Assembly: GCA_002104935.1 (NCBI GenBank)
Contig: MCGT01000005.1
Span: 806,001 to 870,000 of the forward strand
DNA from: Hesseltinella vesiculosa
Taxonomy: Eukaryota > Mucoromycota > Mucoromycetes > Mucorales > Cunninghamellaceae
DNA length: 64,000 bases
Direction: 5' to 3'
Part shown: piece after piece, positions 49,565-60,761 of the stretch
Layout: each line of letters opens with the position of its first letter
Numbering within the stretch: position 1 is the stretch's first letter
Made by a program: the position numbers and the translations under genes
The notes under the pieces: generated by a model
The model's input: the letters and a program-made list of their open reading frames with translations, nothing else
Databases searched by the model: none
Told to the model about the DNA's origin: nothing

Positions 49565-50696
49565 TTAATTTAACCGATCCTTGTTCTTCTGGGCTAGCAT
49601 ATCTTCTAAAATCTGAGCGACGCCATGGTTGACATTAGAATCAGCGACGTGCACTATAAGAAAAAAAAATTGGTGTGACGCTCTGTATCTTTCACCCTTT
49701 TTCTTTTTTGGTATGGCTGACGAGCTCTCGGTTGTACATACCTGCAGCTTTCTTGACCAAATCCTCAGCATTAGCCATGGCGACACCAATGCCTAAAAAG
49801 AATAGGAAAAGTTAGGAGAGTCAGGGCAGTGGGTAATGGAAGGCGAGTTTACCGGCAAATTGGAGCATTTCGATGTCGTTGGGCATGTCACCAAAGGCGA
49901 TGATTTGATCTCGGGACACATTCATTTCCTGAGCAATCTGGGCTAAGGTTGTTCCCTTGGAGACACCTGTGGCCGAGATCTCGGTGAGGATGGCACTGGA
50001 GTAGGTGCAGTGGATGATGTCCTTCCAAGAGGGGTCTTTGAATACGCGCTGATCCAAGTAGTCGTGTAGGACAGAGGCATGCCAGGTAGTGTGGACGATG
50101 CTGATATTTTCAACGGGTTCACGAGCGAATTCTTCCAGCGAAGTCACTGTGTCGTAGGGGAATTTCATTTTGATGGCTCCGCGGACGCTGGCATAACCAG
50201 CCTCGCAGCGGAAATGCATGCCACTCTGCGTGCCAATATACACATCGTCGCCCAGCTCTTGTTTGATTTTGGAGACGATTTGCAGCACATGTTCGGGATC
50301 AATGGCAAAGCTTTGTTTGATTGTCTTGTCGTTTTGGTCCAGCACAATGGCGCCATTACTGCACACGGCGATCGGGTGCTGTAACTGGACCAATTCCAGC
50401 ACCTGGAGCATCGATCTTGGCGCTCCTTTGAAGAACAAAGACAGATGAGTTCGGGCTGGTCGAAAGCGATTCATGGACTTACTTCCTGACGCCAGTACAA
50501 TTTGCACGCCTTGCTTTTCCAGCGCATTTAAAGCTCGAATACATCGCTCAGAAAGAGGCGTTCTAAGAAAAACAGAATCAATGCACTTCATCGTGCTTAG
50601 ATGGACGGCCAGTATTACTTACTCATGGAATGGACCTGAGAAGAGAGTGCCATCCAGATCAGAAGCTACCAATTTAATATCGGCAAGATGGAGCAT
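49565..50696 (-). CDS. Cof-type HAD-superfamily phosphatase, paralogue B
   Basis: Same layout as the gene to its left: KLVASDLDGTLF, QIVLASGS, HPIAVCSNGAIVLD, SKGTTLAQIAQEM and AFGDMPNDIEMLQFAG, with the same exon joints and the same last 20 residues. All catalytic Asp and Lys residues are kept. The pair is a tandem duplication in direct orientation, with divergence concentrated in the cap domain, which sets substrate choice. The role is likely sugar- or nucleotide-phosphate hydrolysis; the exact substrate is unknown. Confidence 0.9.
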
Positions 50697-51488
50697 GTGC
50701 GAAAAACGGAAGACTTAAAGAAAGGAACAACTTTTTTTTTTTAGACTCACACGGCACAGTAGGCATTTTTGGGGCCCCGATTCCACCCCTTCATTTCCCA
50801 ACGGCGCGCACTTGACTAGTAAACCGCGTGCCAAACAACAATATCATCACGAGTGCATCTAGGCCAAGTCATCAAATGGCACTCGTACGTAAGATTTGGC
50901 GTGAATTAATTTTCGAGGAATTTTCGAGGAGGGACTCTGGTTTTATTTTTATTTTTTGCACCATCTTGAAAAAAAAAGGAGTCGTGTGTTGGACACCAAA
51001 GTGAATCCATGTGATACTCGAGATGAGTTCCATACGTTGCCAATGATGAAGATGCCGAAAAAATCCAGCTTCAGGCCCAGGCTGCCTGCTGCATGTTTCT
51101 CCGTTTCCCCGCTAACAGCGCGATCAAAAATGACCAACAGCAAATCCAGTGTATGGCCCGCTCACCCAGGTTTCTCACAGAGGTGGGAGGTTGAAGACGA
51201 TTGCTTTGGAAGCAGTGCTTTGCTAACAAGTAGCCAAATGACGGGGATCTTCAAGGAATAAATGCTTTGTTTTCGATGGTGATGGCTGAACACTGTCCAT
51301 CGCTTTTATTGATTATTCCCACAACCATTCATAAAAAATAAAGAGTCCATTCAATAGCAATGGCCCATCGACAACCAAGTCCGTCATGCCTCGGAAACCA
51401 TGCAGCAAAGAAAAATCGTATCGTAGTTTCGGGCAACCGCACACATTTATTTCTAAATCGAGAAAAAAAGCGGAGTGAGCACAAACTG
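50697..51488. other. Intergenic, no gene supported
   Basis: Upstream of HAD paralogue B. Open frames on both strands at 50949-51261 overlap one another and lack motifs, splice context and start support. Confidence 0.4.
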
Positions 51489-51890
51489 AATCAAATGGAA
51501 CGAGAGGCTCACCTTTTTTCTAAAAAAAAAAATAAACGAGACACTGCGCTAGCCAGACTAGCATCGGTACATTCAGAGGTATCCAACAAGAGTCGACTAC
51601 GCAGTATGGCACGGTTTCAGTCTGGCAAGAGGAGGGGAGAGTCGCGGGGGTGAGACGTTGCCTGGGCGGGTGAAGACGGTAGGACGGCGTCCCAAGAAGA
51701 TGGTGTTCCAGGCAATGGCAAGAATGTTTCGAGAGGCCGTCCTACCGTCTTCACCCGCCCAGGCAACGTGCCATACTGCGTAGTCGGCTCTTGTTGGATA
51801 CCTCTGAATGTACCGATGCAAGTCTGGCTAGCGCAGTGTCTCGTTTATTTTTTTTTTAGAAAAAAGGTGAGCCTCTCGTTCCATTTGATT
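51489..51890. repeat. Large near-perfect palindrome (inverted repeat)
   Basis: The left arm 51489-51688 and right arm 51736-51890 are reverse complements, separated by a 47-bp spacer. About 155 bp pair with only two substitutions and one A-run difference. The left arm alone carries a 44-nt insert (51614-51657). Transcribed, it would fold into a long hairpin. It lies about 150 bp before the tricalbin start codon and contains no gene. The arms' similarity points to recent formation or gene conversion. Confidence 0.95.
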
Positions 51891-52022
51891 AAAAAGGCAA
51901 AACGGCAAAAAAAAAAAAATCATCGTTTCACAGCTTTTTTGCTTGGTTGTTTTCTGATTTTTTTTTCCAGCTGCCATCATTTAACAATCACGCGGCCTAT
52001 TCTCTTTACTTATCTTGTTTAA

Positions 52023-52040
52023 ATGTGCCTGGGAAGATGA
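52023..52040 (+). promoter_or_regulatory. Short upstream ORF overlapping the tricalbin start
   Basis: ATG TGC CTG GGA AGA TGA encodes five residues. Its stop overlaps the tricalbin start as ATGA (52037-52040). If the mRNA leader includes it, it could modulate translation by termination-reinitiation. Confidence 0.4.
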
Positions 52041-55000
52041 GCGAATCAACAACAAAGAAAGACAAGCAGAAAAGTCCAACAACATCACCGCGACTGGCTC
52101 CTGTGCCCAACAAAAAGCTTGTGCCTGCCGATCTGCTGCCTGATATCCACACCCTCAAGGGCAGCCCAGGGATTCAAACTGAATTAGCTTCCCATGATGC
52201 TAGCGCTATCCAACAAACTGTCACCCAGGCAGAATTCAAACCCACCAGCGACCCTCTACGACCCAACATTGCGGGGCAATTTGTCACCTTGGCAAAGCAT
52301 CCCGAGTGGTACCGTGTTGGCTGGCAATCGATGCTTGCGTCTGCCAACAAACCACCTTCCACTGCCATTACCACGTACTTGGACGAAGTGTTACCCAATG
52401 TGATGTACGGTGAATGGTACCATAATGTCATTGTCCTGCTCCTCACCGCCATTGCCAGCTGGTGCTTGGCCAAATGGGGTTCCAGTATTGGCACTGTCTT
52501 GGTTGCCTGCTTATGTCTAGGTAAATCAGCACTCGCACCACTTTTTTTTTTGGAGGCAGAAGGTAGACGCTCATTATTTTTCTTAGCTACGTATTATCAA
52601 GCGAGCATGCGCCGGTTCCGTGTCAACGCCCGTGACGACATCCAACGAGAGCTGGCCAAAATTAAATTAGAAGCCGACGAAGAACCTGTTGAATGGATCA
52701 ACAGCTTTTTGCAAAAGTTCTGGCTCATCTTTGAACCTGTGCTGAGCGCGCTCGTGGTTGAAAACCTCGATACTGTCATCAATGCCTACTTGCCGGGGTT
52801 CATCGACTCCGTGAAACTCACCACCTTTACCTTGGGCACCAAACCCTTCCGTGTTGAAAGCGTCAAGACCTACAAGAATACGGATCCCGACACCGTCGTA
52901 AGTCAGCTGCTCTTGCTGTTTTATGATGCTTTTTTTTTTTTTTTGATTTTTGTCTCTTTATCTACTCTGGCCCACGTTGATAGTGTATGGATTGGAAAGT
53001 CTCATTTACACCCAATGATTTGTCAGACGTGACTGTGGAAGAAGCTCAACACAAAGTGAATCCGCGCATCACCATTCTTGTTCGCTTTGGTCGAGGCACG
53101 ATCGGCACAGCCATGCCATGTCTCGTCGAAGATATGACCTTCTCAGGTCACATGCGCGTCAAGATCAAATTTATTGCTCGGTTCCCTTTTGCCAAATTAG
53201 TCGATGTTTGTTTCTTGGAGAAACCGACCTTTGATTATGTCCTCAAACCCCTTGGTACAGACAATTTTGGCTTTGATGTCAATTATGTAAGTCAGCTGCA
53301 TGGCGCGACCTAGCCTCTCACCGATTCTTCTCTCACAGATCCCTGGCCTGTATAGCTTTATTCGTGAACAAGTCCATGCTATCCTTGGGCCTATGCTGTA
53401 TTCCCCAAATACGTTTACTCTTGATCTAGAGAAACTCATGGCAGGTGAATTTGATATGAGTAAGTTTTTTTTTTTTTTTTTTTTTTTTTTTTGAACGGAT
53501 CGGGCCGCTTACTTTTTGTTTTTTAAGCCCAAGCCAATGGCTTGGTGGCCGTCACCATCTACAATTGCTCCACCATCCGACACGTGGATCACCTACTGCA
53601 GGGATTGCCGAGTACATATATCCGATTCTACTTGGATCACGGTCAAGAGCTGGGTCGCACCAGCTGCAAGGACCAAACCAAGCAACCGCAATGGAACGAG
53701 ACCCATTTCTTAATGGTCAACAACCTCTCTGCTCAGCTGTGCATGGAGTTACGTTCCCACTATCCCAACATCAAAGACCGTCGCCTCGCCACTGCCCAAT
53801 TTGATTTACGTCAAATGGATGACCAAGACCATCGTGAACAAGAAGGCTTGTAAGGGAAAAGAAAAAAAAATAACAGGGTGCCGATTGTCCAAACTCACCT
53901 TCGATGATTTACAAAGGGACCTCCTCATGCTGAACAGCGGCAAGTCAGTCAGTGACCTACGCCTGGACATTCGTTATTTACCAGTTTCCAAACCTGTCAA
54001 ACGCCTGGATGGTACTGTAGAACCTGCCCTTGAATCAAGTAAGTGACAAAAGGAATGTCAACCCGGCTCACCTACTCACTCTTCCTTTTTATTTATGCTG
54101 GGGCAAAAATAGACAGCGGGATTTTACGTACATCGGTGATTGCCTGCCGCGACCTGAACCTGGCAGGTAGACCTTCCACCTTTGTTCGCGTCATTGTCAA
54201 TGGCACCGAAAAATTCAAGACACCCGTGGTCAAGCGCTCCATCTCACCAGCATTTGCCTCTTCAGGCGAAATCGTAGTCTTGGATAAGACCGAGGTGCAT
54301 GTGCGTGTCGAACTCTGGTCGGAAGACGCCAAGCCGACCTTGGCTGGTGTACAGGCATCGTCCCTGACCGACTTGATGCGCCTGCAAGAGACGCAAGGTG
54401 GCTGGTGGCCGCTCACCCACGACAGCCAAGTCATTGGCCAAATCCACTTGGTCTTTGAATGGAAACCTGTGGTCATGACAGGGTTAGCTGATCGCGTTAT
54501 GGGCCGCCAAGGCTTCGAACAGCCTCCCATCGGAACCATCCGCTTCACGTTTTGGGAAGCCAAGGACTTGCGCAATGTCGAAGCTGTCACCAATGGCAAG
54601 TCGGATCCTTATGTACGAGTGCTCTCCGGTCACCAAGTGCGTGGCCGCACCGAGGTCATTGACAACAATTTGAATCCGGAATGGGGCGAATCCTTGTATG
54701 TGCCAGTGCACAGCACCAAAGAAAACCTGGTGTTGGAAGTCATGGACTGGAACGCTCGCTCACCCGACAAATCCCTTGGTGTCACCACCGTCACCATGTC
54801 GGACATGGTCCGTCATTGTGTAGGCGATCAAAGCGTTGACCCTGATCGCTGGTATGAAGCTGCCCAAGGTCCTATCAACAAGTAAGTGTCTCTTGTTTTC
54901 CTGTTCAGATTCGCCCTGACCCCCCCTTTTTTTTCACGTAGATGGGCACCTCTCCGGTCCATGAATCGCCGCGTGTCCAAGGGCGAATTGTTTTATCGAA

Positions 55001-56895
55001 TGGAGTTTCTGCCTGTGCTGACGCTGCCTCCTTCAGTACCGCTGTCCGCCAAGGATTTGCTTGGTAATTATGTATCCTACACGCCTGATGATTTGGTAGA
55101 CGTGGCCTGCTATACAGCTGGGGTCCTTCGTGTTAAGATCCACGAAGTCCAGCTCCCAACCAACACTTACGCCTTTTGTCAAATGGCGGCAGACTCCCTG
55201 CTGCCTCAATTCAAGACAAGCAAACTACGTGGCCAAAACTTAGCCTTTGACCAGATTGGCGATGTCTTTGTGAAAGAGCTTGACTTTTCGCGTGTGGGGA
55301 TTGAAATCAAGCCCGCCTCGGCCAACGAGAAGGATGATCGAAGGATTGGTTACTGGGTGTCGTCTGCCAGTGCTATTGTCAAACACATCCAAGAATGGCG
55401 CCGCCTCCACCAGCACGAAACTGCCGATGACAAGCCCGCTTGGGATGCTGAAGGCACTTGGTATGATCTCCTAGGTACCGGCCAAGGTGATGGCCAAATC
55501 CGCCTCAGTTTTGACTATGTACCCTGCAGTAACTATGTCTTGAACCCTGACGAAAGCCTCGACAGTAAGTAGCATCGCACCTTCCCCCCCTTGAGAAGCA
55601 GCTCATCGGCTTTTTTTTTTCACCAGACCAAGGCAACTTGACATGCACTTTGATCAAAGCTACTAATCTAAAGGCAGCTGATAAGAGTGGAACCAGTGAT
55701 CCTTATGTTATCTTTACGGTGAACGGCGAACGCCTTCACAAGAGTGCCATGATCAAGAAAACCCTCAACCCCGTTTGGAAGAATGAAGTCTTTTCGGTGC
55801 CTATTGTAAGTCGCCCCTTTCCACTCTGCTGGCGCAGCTTCACAACTGTTTCTTGTTAAATTAGCCATCTCGCGTCACAGCCAGCTTGCGTATCGAAGTG
55901 TTTGACTGGAACCAGATCAAAGGCGATTATCCAATCGGTGAGGCCTGACAAATCAGCACAAGCGGCACGGCAGCACTGACTTTTTATTCTCACCATCTAG
56001 GCTCTGGTGGCATTACCCTCCGAGGTGACAATGTGGAAAGCTTCTCAACACGTGAATTGGAAATACCGCTCGACGGTGTTGCTGGCGTCAGGGGCAGCGT
56101 GTTTGTGCGCTTCCTTTGGCACCCGCGCCTTCTCACCAACAAGAAATCATCCACCTCGTCTGTCCTGGGCGACTCGGAAACGTATGCCAGCCCAGCTGTG
56201 GCTCTCGAACCTTCCCGTGCGTCTATCGATGGTCGCCGACTTTCCATGGATAGCAACATCAGTGCTGGAGCCACTTCACTCGGCGCAGCTGCTGATCAGC
56301 TGTACTACCAACAAGAAGGCGACAGCCACCACGAGCGAGAAATATCCAACAACAGCGCTGCTGCCAGCAGTATCCAGGGCGATGCAGCTTCACTGCTCGA
56401 TGCCGATCATACCACGCTGATCAGCGATGCCCATGGCGTCGAAGGCAACGTGACGATCAAGATTGTCGAGGCCCGCGGCTTGCGTGGTGTCGACAAGTCG
56501 GGCACCAGTGATCCTTTTACGCGTGTCCGTGTCGATAACCACAATGTGTTCCGCACCCGAGTCATCAAGAAAACGCTACGACCGGAATGGTAAGCATACT
56601 GAGAGTCCGTCACGTCACGACATAGGCAGAGTTTCTGACGTGCTGTGGTTTCCTTCTTAGGAATGAGACGTTTGTTCAACCGGTGACGGGAGCGCCCATC
56701 GTTTTTGATTTCAAGGTCAAGGATCACAACCGATTGCACAACGACGTGGATTTAGGCCAATGTCATTTCAACATTTGGGACCTGGTCCAGCCCGGGCACA
56801 GCTTCGATCAATGGCTGCCACTGTACCCTCAAGAATCAGGCGAGATCCATCTTCGCATCGATGTTGAGCCGAGCTCGCAGGACCGCTCTCCTTAG
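52037..56895 (+). CDS. TCB3: Tricalbin (ER-plasma membrane tether, SMP plus C2 domains)
   Basis: Multi-exon gene, near 1,430 aa. After a ~120-residue cytosolic leader, a hydrophobic hairpin (NVIVLLLTAIASWCLAKWGSS) anchors the protein in the ER. An SMP lipid-transfer domain follows (EPVEWINSFLQKFWLIFEP, then LGTKPFRVESVKTYKNTD). Then come several C2 domains, including NGKSDPYVRVLSGHQVRGRT, KSGTSDPYVIFTVNGERLHKS and KSGTSDPFTRVRVDNHNVFR, whose SDP motifs hold calcium-ligand Asp residues. A Ser-rich linker precedes the last C2. Tricalbins bridge ER and plasma membrane and move lipids. The paralogue number (Tcb1-3) is a guess. A palindrome and a short uORF lie just upstream. Confidence 0.92.
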
Positions 56896-57490
56896 CCCAG
56901 TTAATTTATCCATCTTCCGTTCAGACCTGGATAGGTTTTAAAGTAAAAATGGTTACACTGTTACAAATTTAACTTTCAAAGTGCTGGTCGTCCAAGTCCA
57001 TCACGTATTCTAAAAAAAAAAAAACCGCATTGCAGAGACGAGCATTCTCGACCGACTGATTCTCACCGAAAATATGATCAGTGTCTTCTTTGTTTCTTTC
57101 ACCTCTCTTTACCGTTTTGGCTACTTTCTACAGCCAGGCAACAGCCATGAAGCATTCATAGCCCGGCTACGTGACCAAGATGCCTTCAGACGACGAACAA
57201 AGCTCTTTGGAGTAAGAATTTCCCGCCACAACCGCTGTAAACTCTCAAAGGAAAAAAAAAAAGATTTTAGCCCAAATGTGAAGCTGATCGGAGGAACTTT
57301 TTTTTTTTGAAAAAAAAAAAAAGTAAAGAGCTCTAGCTCGTCAATCAGTGATCAATCTATCAATATACAGTATGTACAAAAAAAAAAAAAAAAAAATACA
57401 AAAAAAGTGATCTATCAAGGCTTAAATTTTAGTCATCATCATCACTTGGCGTCCTTCTTGCCAAGGGCAGTGCAGCGCTTGAGTACAAAA
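56896..57490. other. Intergenic region with isolated exon-like pieces
   Basis: 3' region of the tricalbin gene. Two plus-strand pieces look coding: ETSILDRLILTEN at about 57035-57073 and, after a TACAG acceptor, PGNSHEAFIARLRDQDAF at about 57134-57210 ending at a GTAAGA donor. I cannot assemble them into a gene. Otherwise poly-A runs. Confidence 0.35.
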
Positions 57491-57542
57491 TGTGGTGCGC
57501 TTGATAAAAACAAGCTGGGAGTGCAGCCAAAAAAAAAAAAAA
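57491..57542 (-). repeat. Left copy of a ~51-bp inverted repeat
   Basis: TGGTGCGCTTGA, then AAAAACAAGCTGGGAGT, a CAGCC and a run of 13 A. The inverse is found at 60711-60761 with few mismatches and one indel. A related TGCAGCGCTTGAG lies just outside it. Confidence 0.7.
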
Positions 57543-58838
57543 GGTGCCGTTTGTGGTTTTCCTTCTTTCATTGAGCCCACCCTTTTTACCTAAACAATGA
57601 CTGAAGAGGGCAGCAACTTTGTGTGCCATCCGTGCAACAAACATTTCTCAACATCGAAGCAGAAAGCACTCCACTGAACTTGTCTTCAACCTTGGACCCG
57701 GAAGTAAGTGTTCCATGAGCATATGACAACAGGTGTTGAACTTTTATTTTTCACCAGTCTCCATCTTGTGTGCAAAACGGAAGTCAAATTCCATTGTCCC
57801 ATAATGCATTGTCGACGCAATTACTCTAATGTTGATACATTCCGAGCGCATGCTACTACCATGCATCCCGGAACCGAGGTGATATCGAACTATGACAATT
57901 CGGAAAAAAAGACCAACAGAAAGGAAGAAAATTGCGTCGCCACCGTTCTCAAAGGAACAAGGATGCTGGGATGCCCTCAGGCTGGACACACCTCATCGAT
58001 CAACACGGGCCGCTGATGCTTAGTATTGCGACCCAATGGCCTTGAATATTGCCCATGACAATCTCCAGGAACCTGTCACAATCCACAGCCTTGCTCGCGT
58101 ACAAGATATTCACAGGGCTTTCTTGCGTCTGCCACTTGCATCCCCGACTGAAACCGTGCCCCTGGCGATTTCCCTGCAACTCCGTGACGATCCTTACACG
58201 ATCATTCCTGCAACCAACGCTGACCAGTCCTCTGTGTGTCAGCCAGACCATGCCATAGCTTTCATGAAAGAAAAGGTTGCCACTTCCTGGATACCGAAAT
58301 TGTTGGACAAGGCTGGAAGCCATGTCGAGCCCTTTCGCAACGTACTGGAAGCCCTCAACTTTGATTTCCGACGATGACCTGGATTACTGCTAGCCGCGGC
58401 ACAGCTACATGCGGGACGTATGATTGTAGACAAGGAGGTGCTTCTTGTGGTTGCTGTGGAGGCTTATACACGTGCCAAATCTGTCGATGCTCATGCCGAG
58501 ACCAATGAAAAGTCAATTCCCCTCGTACAAATCGGAATTGGCTATTGGACTCTTCGAAGAAGCCGATGGATATGGTGACAAGGTAAGCTGAAGATTGGGT
58601 CCAAGACAATGAGCATCCTCTCTACTCTGTCTGTGCCTTTCAGTAGCAATCAAACTGTCGACTGTGGCCCTTCGACATCTGTTCCTGCCGAATTGACTCG
58701 ACCCGAAACGGCCAGGATTTTTTATCGACAAGAAAACACGGAGGCATTTTTGACTGCTTTTCATGATCAGTCCTATGTGTTCCCTGCCGTCAGCCTGTCC
58801 TCACTCTGACAACTCACCTCTGGCTTCAACGACGCTTC

Positions 58839-58849
58839 CACCTTTGCGC
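58839..58849 (+). repeat. Target-site duplication, left copy
   Basis: CACCTTTGCGC directly precedes the LINE and recurs at 59814-59824 directly after its poly-A tail. Confidence 0.85.
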
Positions 58850-59813
58850 CCTCCCTCTCCAAGACGTGTTCAATCTCTTCCCTGGTCGCTCTGGTCCACT
58901 GTTGGCACTTCGTCCTCGATCGGAACTTCGGTTCCCGTTCATGGCACATCGACTTTGGTCCGCTTTGGCTCCCTCTCCTGGCCTCCCTCCTCCTTGGCTG
59001 AACCCTGCCATGATCTCACTCTGCTTCGATTCTTGGTCCAGCTGTTGTCACCATCCTGTCGCCCTGCTCAACCCGCTTGACTATTGTTGGCTGGACGTGA
59101 TTGCACAGTGTCAACTTTTCGATCCTTCCAAATTCCTGTCTTCCAAACGACTAAGGAGTTTGACCATTCCCGCTCACCGCTCCCAGTGGCACCCACCTAG
59201 AAACCCCCCACCACTATCCTTCTGGTCCCGTTTGTGGGCGGCTCCCATGATCCACCTTGGCCGCACCGTCTTGTACAGGTACGTTCATGGGAAGATTTAC
59301 CGCGCCTCCTTACTCCACAAGAGGTTCCCCAGCGACCACATCTCCCCGCTTTGTCGCCACTGCCAGCTCGTGCCCGACTCCCTCGACCACTTTTTTTTCT
59401 CCTGCCCGCTTCGGTTCGCCGTGTGGCAGGAATGTTGGCGCCTGCTCTTTGACGTTCCTTCCCCGTCCTGGCACTCTATCAAATCAGCCTTGGTAACCCA
59501 GTCATGGCCTGATCTCCACGAGCCCCTGACCCTCAATCCTCCCTCCCTGCTGGCAGGTGCGATCATAGTTGGACTATGGCGAGCCCATTGGGCTTCGGTG
59601 TTCGACTCCTCTCCCTTCATCCCTCATAATGTAGTGACCTCGATCCACCGCAATATAATTTCCACCAACCGTGAATCCTCCCTCTTCCCACGTACTTGAT
59701 GTAGTCGTTCTCTCCCCAACTCCTGTCATAGTCCCTTCAGTCACTTTTGTTCGTACGCTATCGTCAAATAAAATTTTTGGTCGGATAATCAGACCTCAAA
59801 AAAAAAAAAAAAA
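58850..59813 (+). mobile_element. 5'-truncated non-LTR retrotransposon (LINE) with poly-A tail
   Basis: The 964-bp insert carries only the C-terminal end of a LINE polyprotein, open to a stop at 59697-59699. The reverse-transcriptase zinc-binding segment is visible: WSRLWAAPMIHLGRTVLYRY, then a CRHC...DHFFFSC motif followed by FAVWQECWRLL. It continues into a short 3' UTR and 16 A residues. Truncation at the 5' end, the poly-A tail and flanking 11-bp duplications are hallmarks of target-primed reverse transcription. The reverse-transcriptase core and endonuclease are absent, so this copy is dead on arrival. Confidence 0.9.
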
Positions 59814-59824
59814 CACCTTTGCGC
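59814..59824 (+). repeat. Target-site duplication, right copy
   Basis: CACCTTTGCGC, identical to 58839-58849, follows the LINE's poly-A tail. Confidence 0.85.
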
Positions 59825-60292
59825 ACTGGCGGGCAATCCTGCAGCAATTCAAATCTGATATGACCATACCGACAACAGTCTTCACCCTTTGTGACGTCCC
59901 AAGCAATCAAGGGTACGGTTCATCCGCACTATCGACCGAAAGAATTGCATCCAGATTTGTGCAAGCCCTTGCGATGTCATTTCTGAATGACGCCCAGATG
60001 CCACCTTGCTTTGAAAGCGCTCAAAAATTGGTTACTGCTGTCGATGAGGCCCGTGAGATCAAAGGCACGGCTCTTGCCAAAGACTGGGCGACTTTGAAGA
60101 AAATTGCAAACGACCTGCAAAGCCCGGCATTGAAGTCTTTGTCCGGACAAACTCTTGCCATAATCGTTGATTTTGGACCGTTCGCAAAACTGGCTGGGAA
60201 CAAGATTCCTGATAGCAACAAAAAGATCAAAGACGCCGTGATTGCAAAATTGGAGCGACTATACGGACTCCAGTGACTGGCAATTCCCTCCC

Positions 60293-60404
60293 TTTCCTTT
60301 GTGTTTTTCCCCGTACCATTTTTACGTGCCTTTGTATTCCCCCATTTCCTTTGTGTTTTTCCCCGTAGCATTTTTATGTGCTTTTTTCTTCCCCCATTTC
60401 CTTG
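60293..60404 (+). repeat. 52-bp tandem repeat, about two copies
   Basis: Units begin at 60293 and 60345 with TTTCCTTTGTGTTTTTCCCC and differ at a few positions; a third partial unit follows. It lies in the 3' region of the zinc-finger pseudogene. Confidence 0.8.
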
Positions 60405-60710
60405 TTCATTCATTCCCCCCCCCATCCCCATCCCCTCTGTCATTCACAGTGTTGTCAAAAAATAAATTGAAACCTGACAGCGAATCATCTCCGCCTGCAG
60501 TGCTTTACGTGTGCATAGTGTTCGTTGCCCGTCGTTGTATTCACACGTATCTGCATTCATGTCTATCTTGATCCATCGTTTGCTCCATTGATTCAACGCC
60601 ACCCGCAACCACTTGCCGTCGAACATACATGCATGCTTTGCTATGGTGTGAAGAAGAAAAAAAACTTCTTCACCTTCGGTTTCGGCATCTGTCAATTCAA
60701 GCGCACCACA

Positions 60711-60761
60711 TTTTTTTTTTTTTGGCTGAGACTCCCAGCTTGTTTTTCTCAAGCGCACCAG
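60711..60761 (+). repeat. Right copy of the ~51-bp inverted repeat
   Basis: 13 T, GGCTGAGACTCCCAGCTTG, a T run and TCAAGCGCACCA: inverse of 57491-57542. A further TCAAGCGCACCA copy lies at 60697-60708, so the unit may belong to a small satellite family rather than a simple terminal repeat. Confidence 0.7.

Larger units (their letters stand above)
57598..60276 (+). pseudogene. Decayed C2H2 zinc-finger gene interrupted by a LINE
   Basis: The 5' part starts at ATG 57598 with a C2H2-like finger (FVCHPCNKHFSTSKQKALH) and then a stop. A second finger follows (FHCPIMHCRRNYSNVDTFRAH). A region in the 58036 frame (DDPYTIIPATNADQ) runs to a TGA at 58375 and stays open in the same frame afterwards. A further exon-like frame has a TGA at 58807-58809. 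A LINE sits at 58850-59813. Once the insert and one copy of its target duplication are set aside, the reading frame on the two sides is the same. The 3' part (59825-60276) encodes a helical tail ending LERLYGLQ. I do not recognise the family. Multiple stops and the insertion argue for a dead gene, although some stops could lie in unrecognised introns. Confidence 0.6.

Noticed and set aside
50949..51261. Overlapping open frames on both strands
   Set aside because: Neither has motifs; both are likely chance frames in intergenic DNA.
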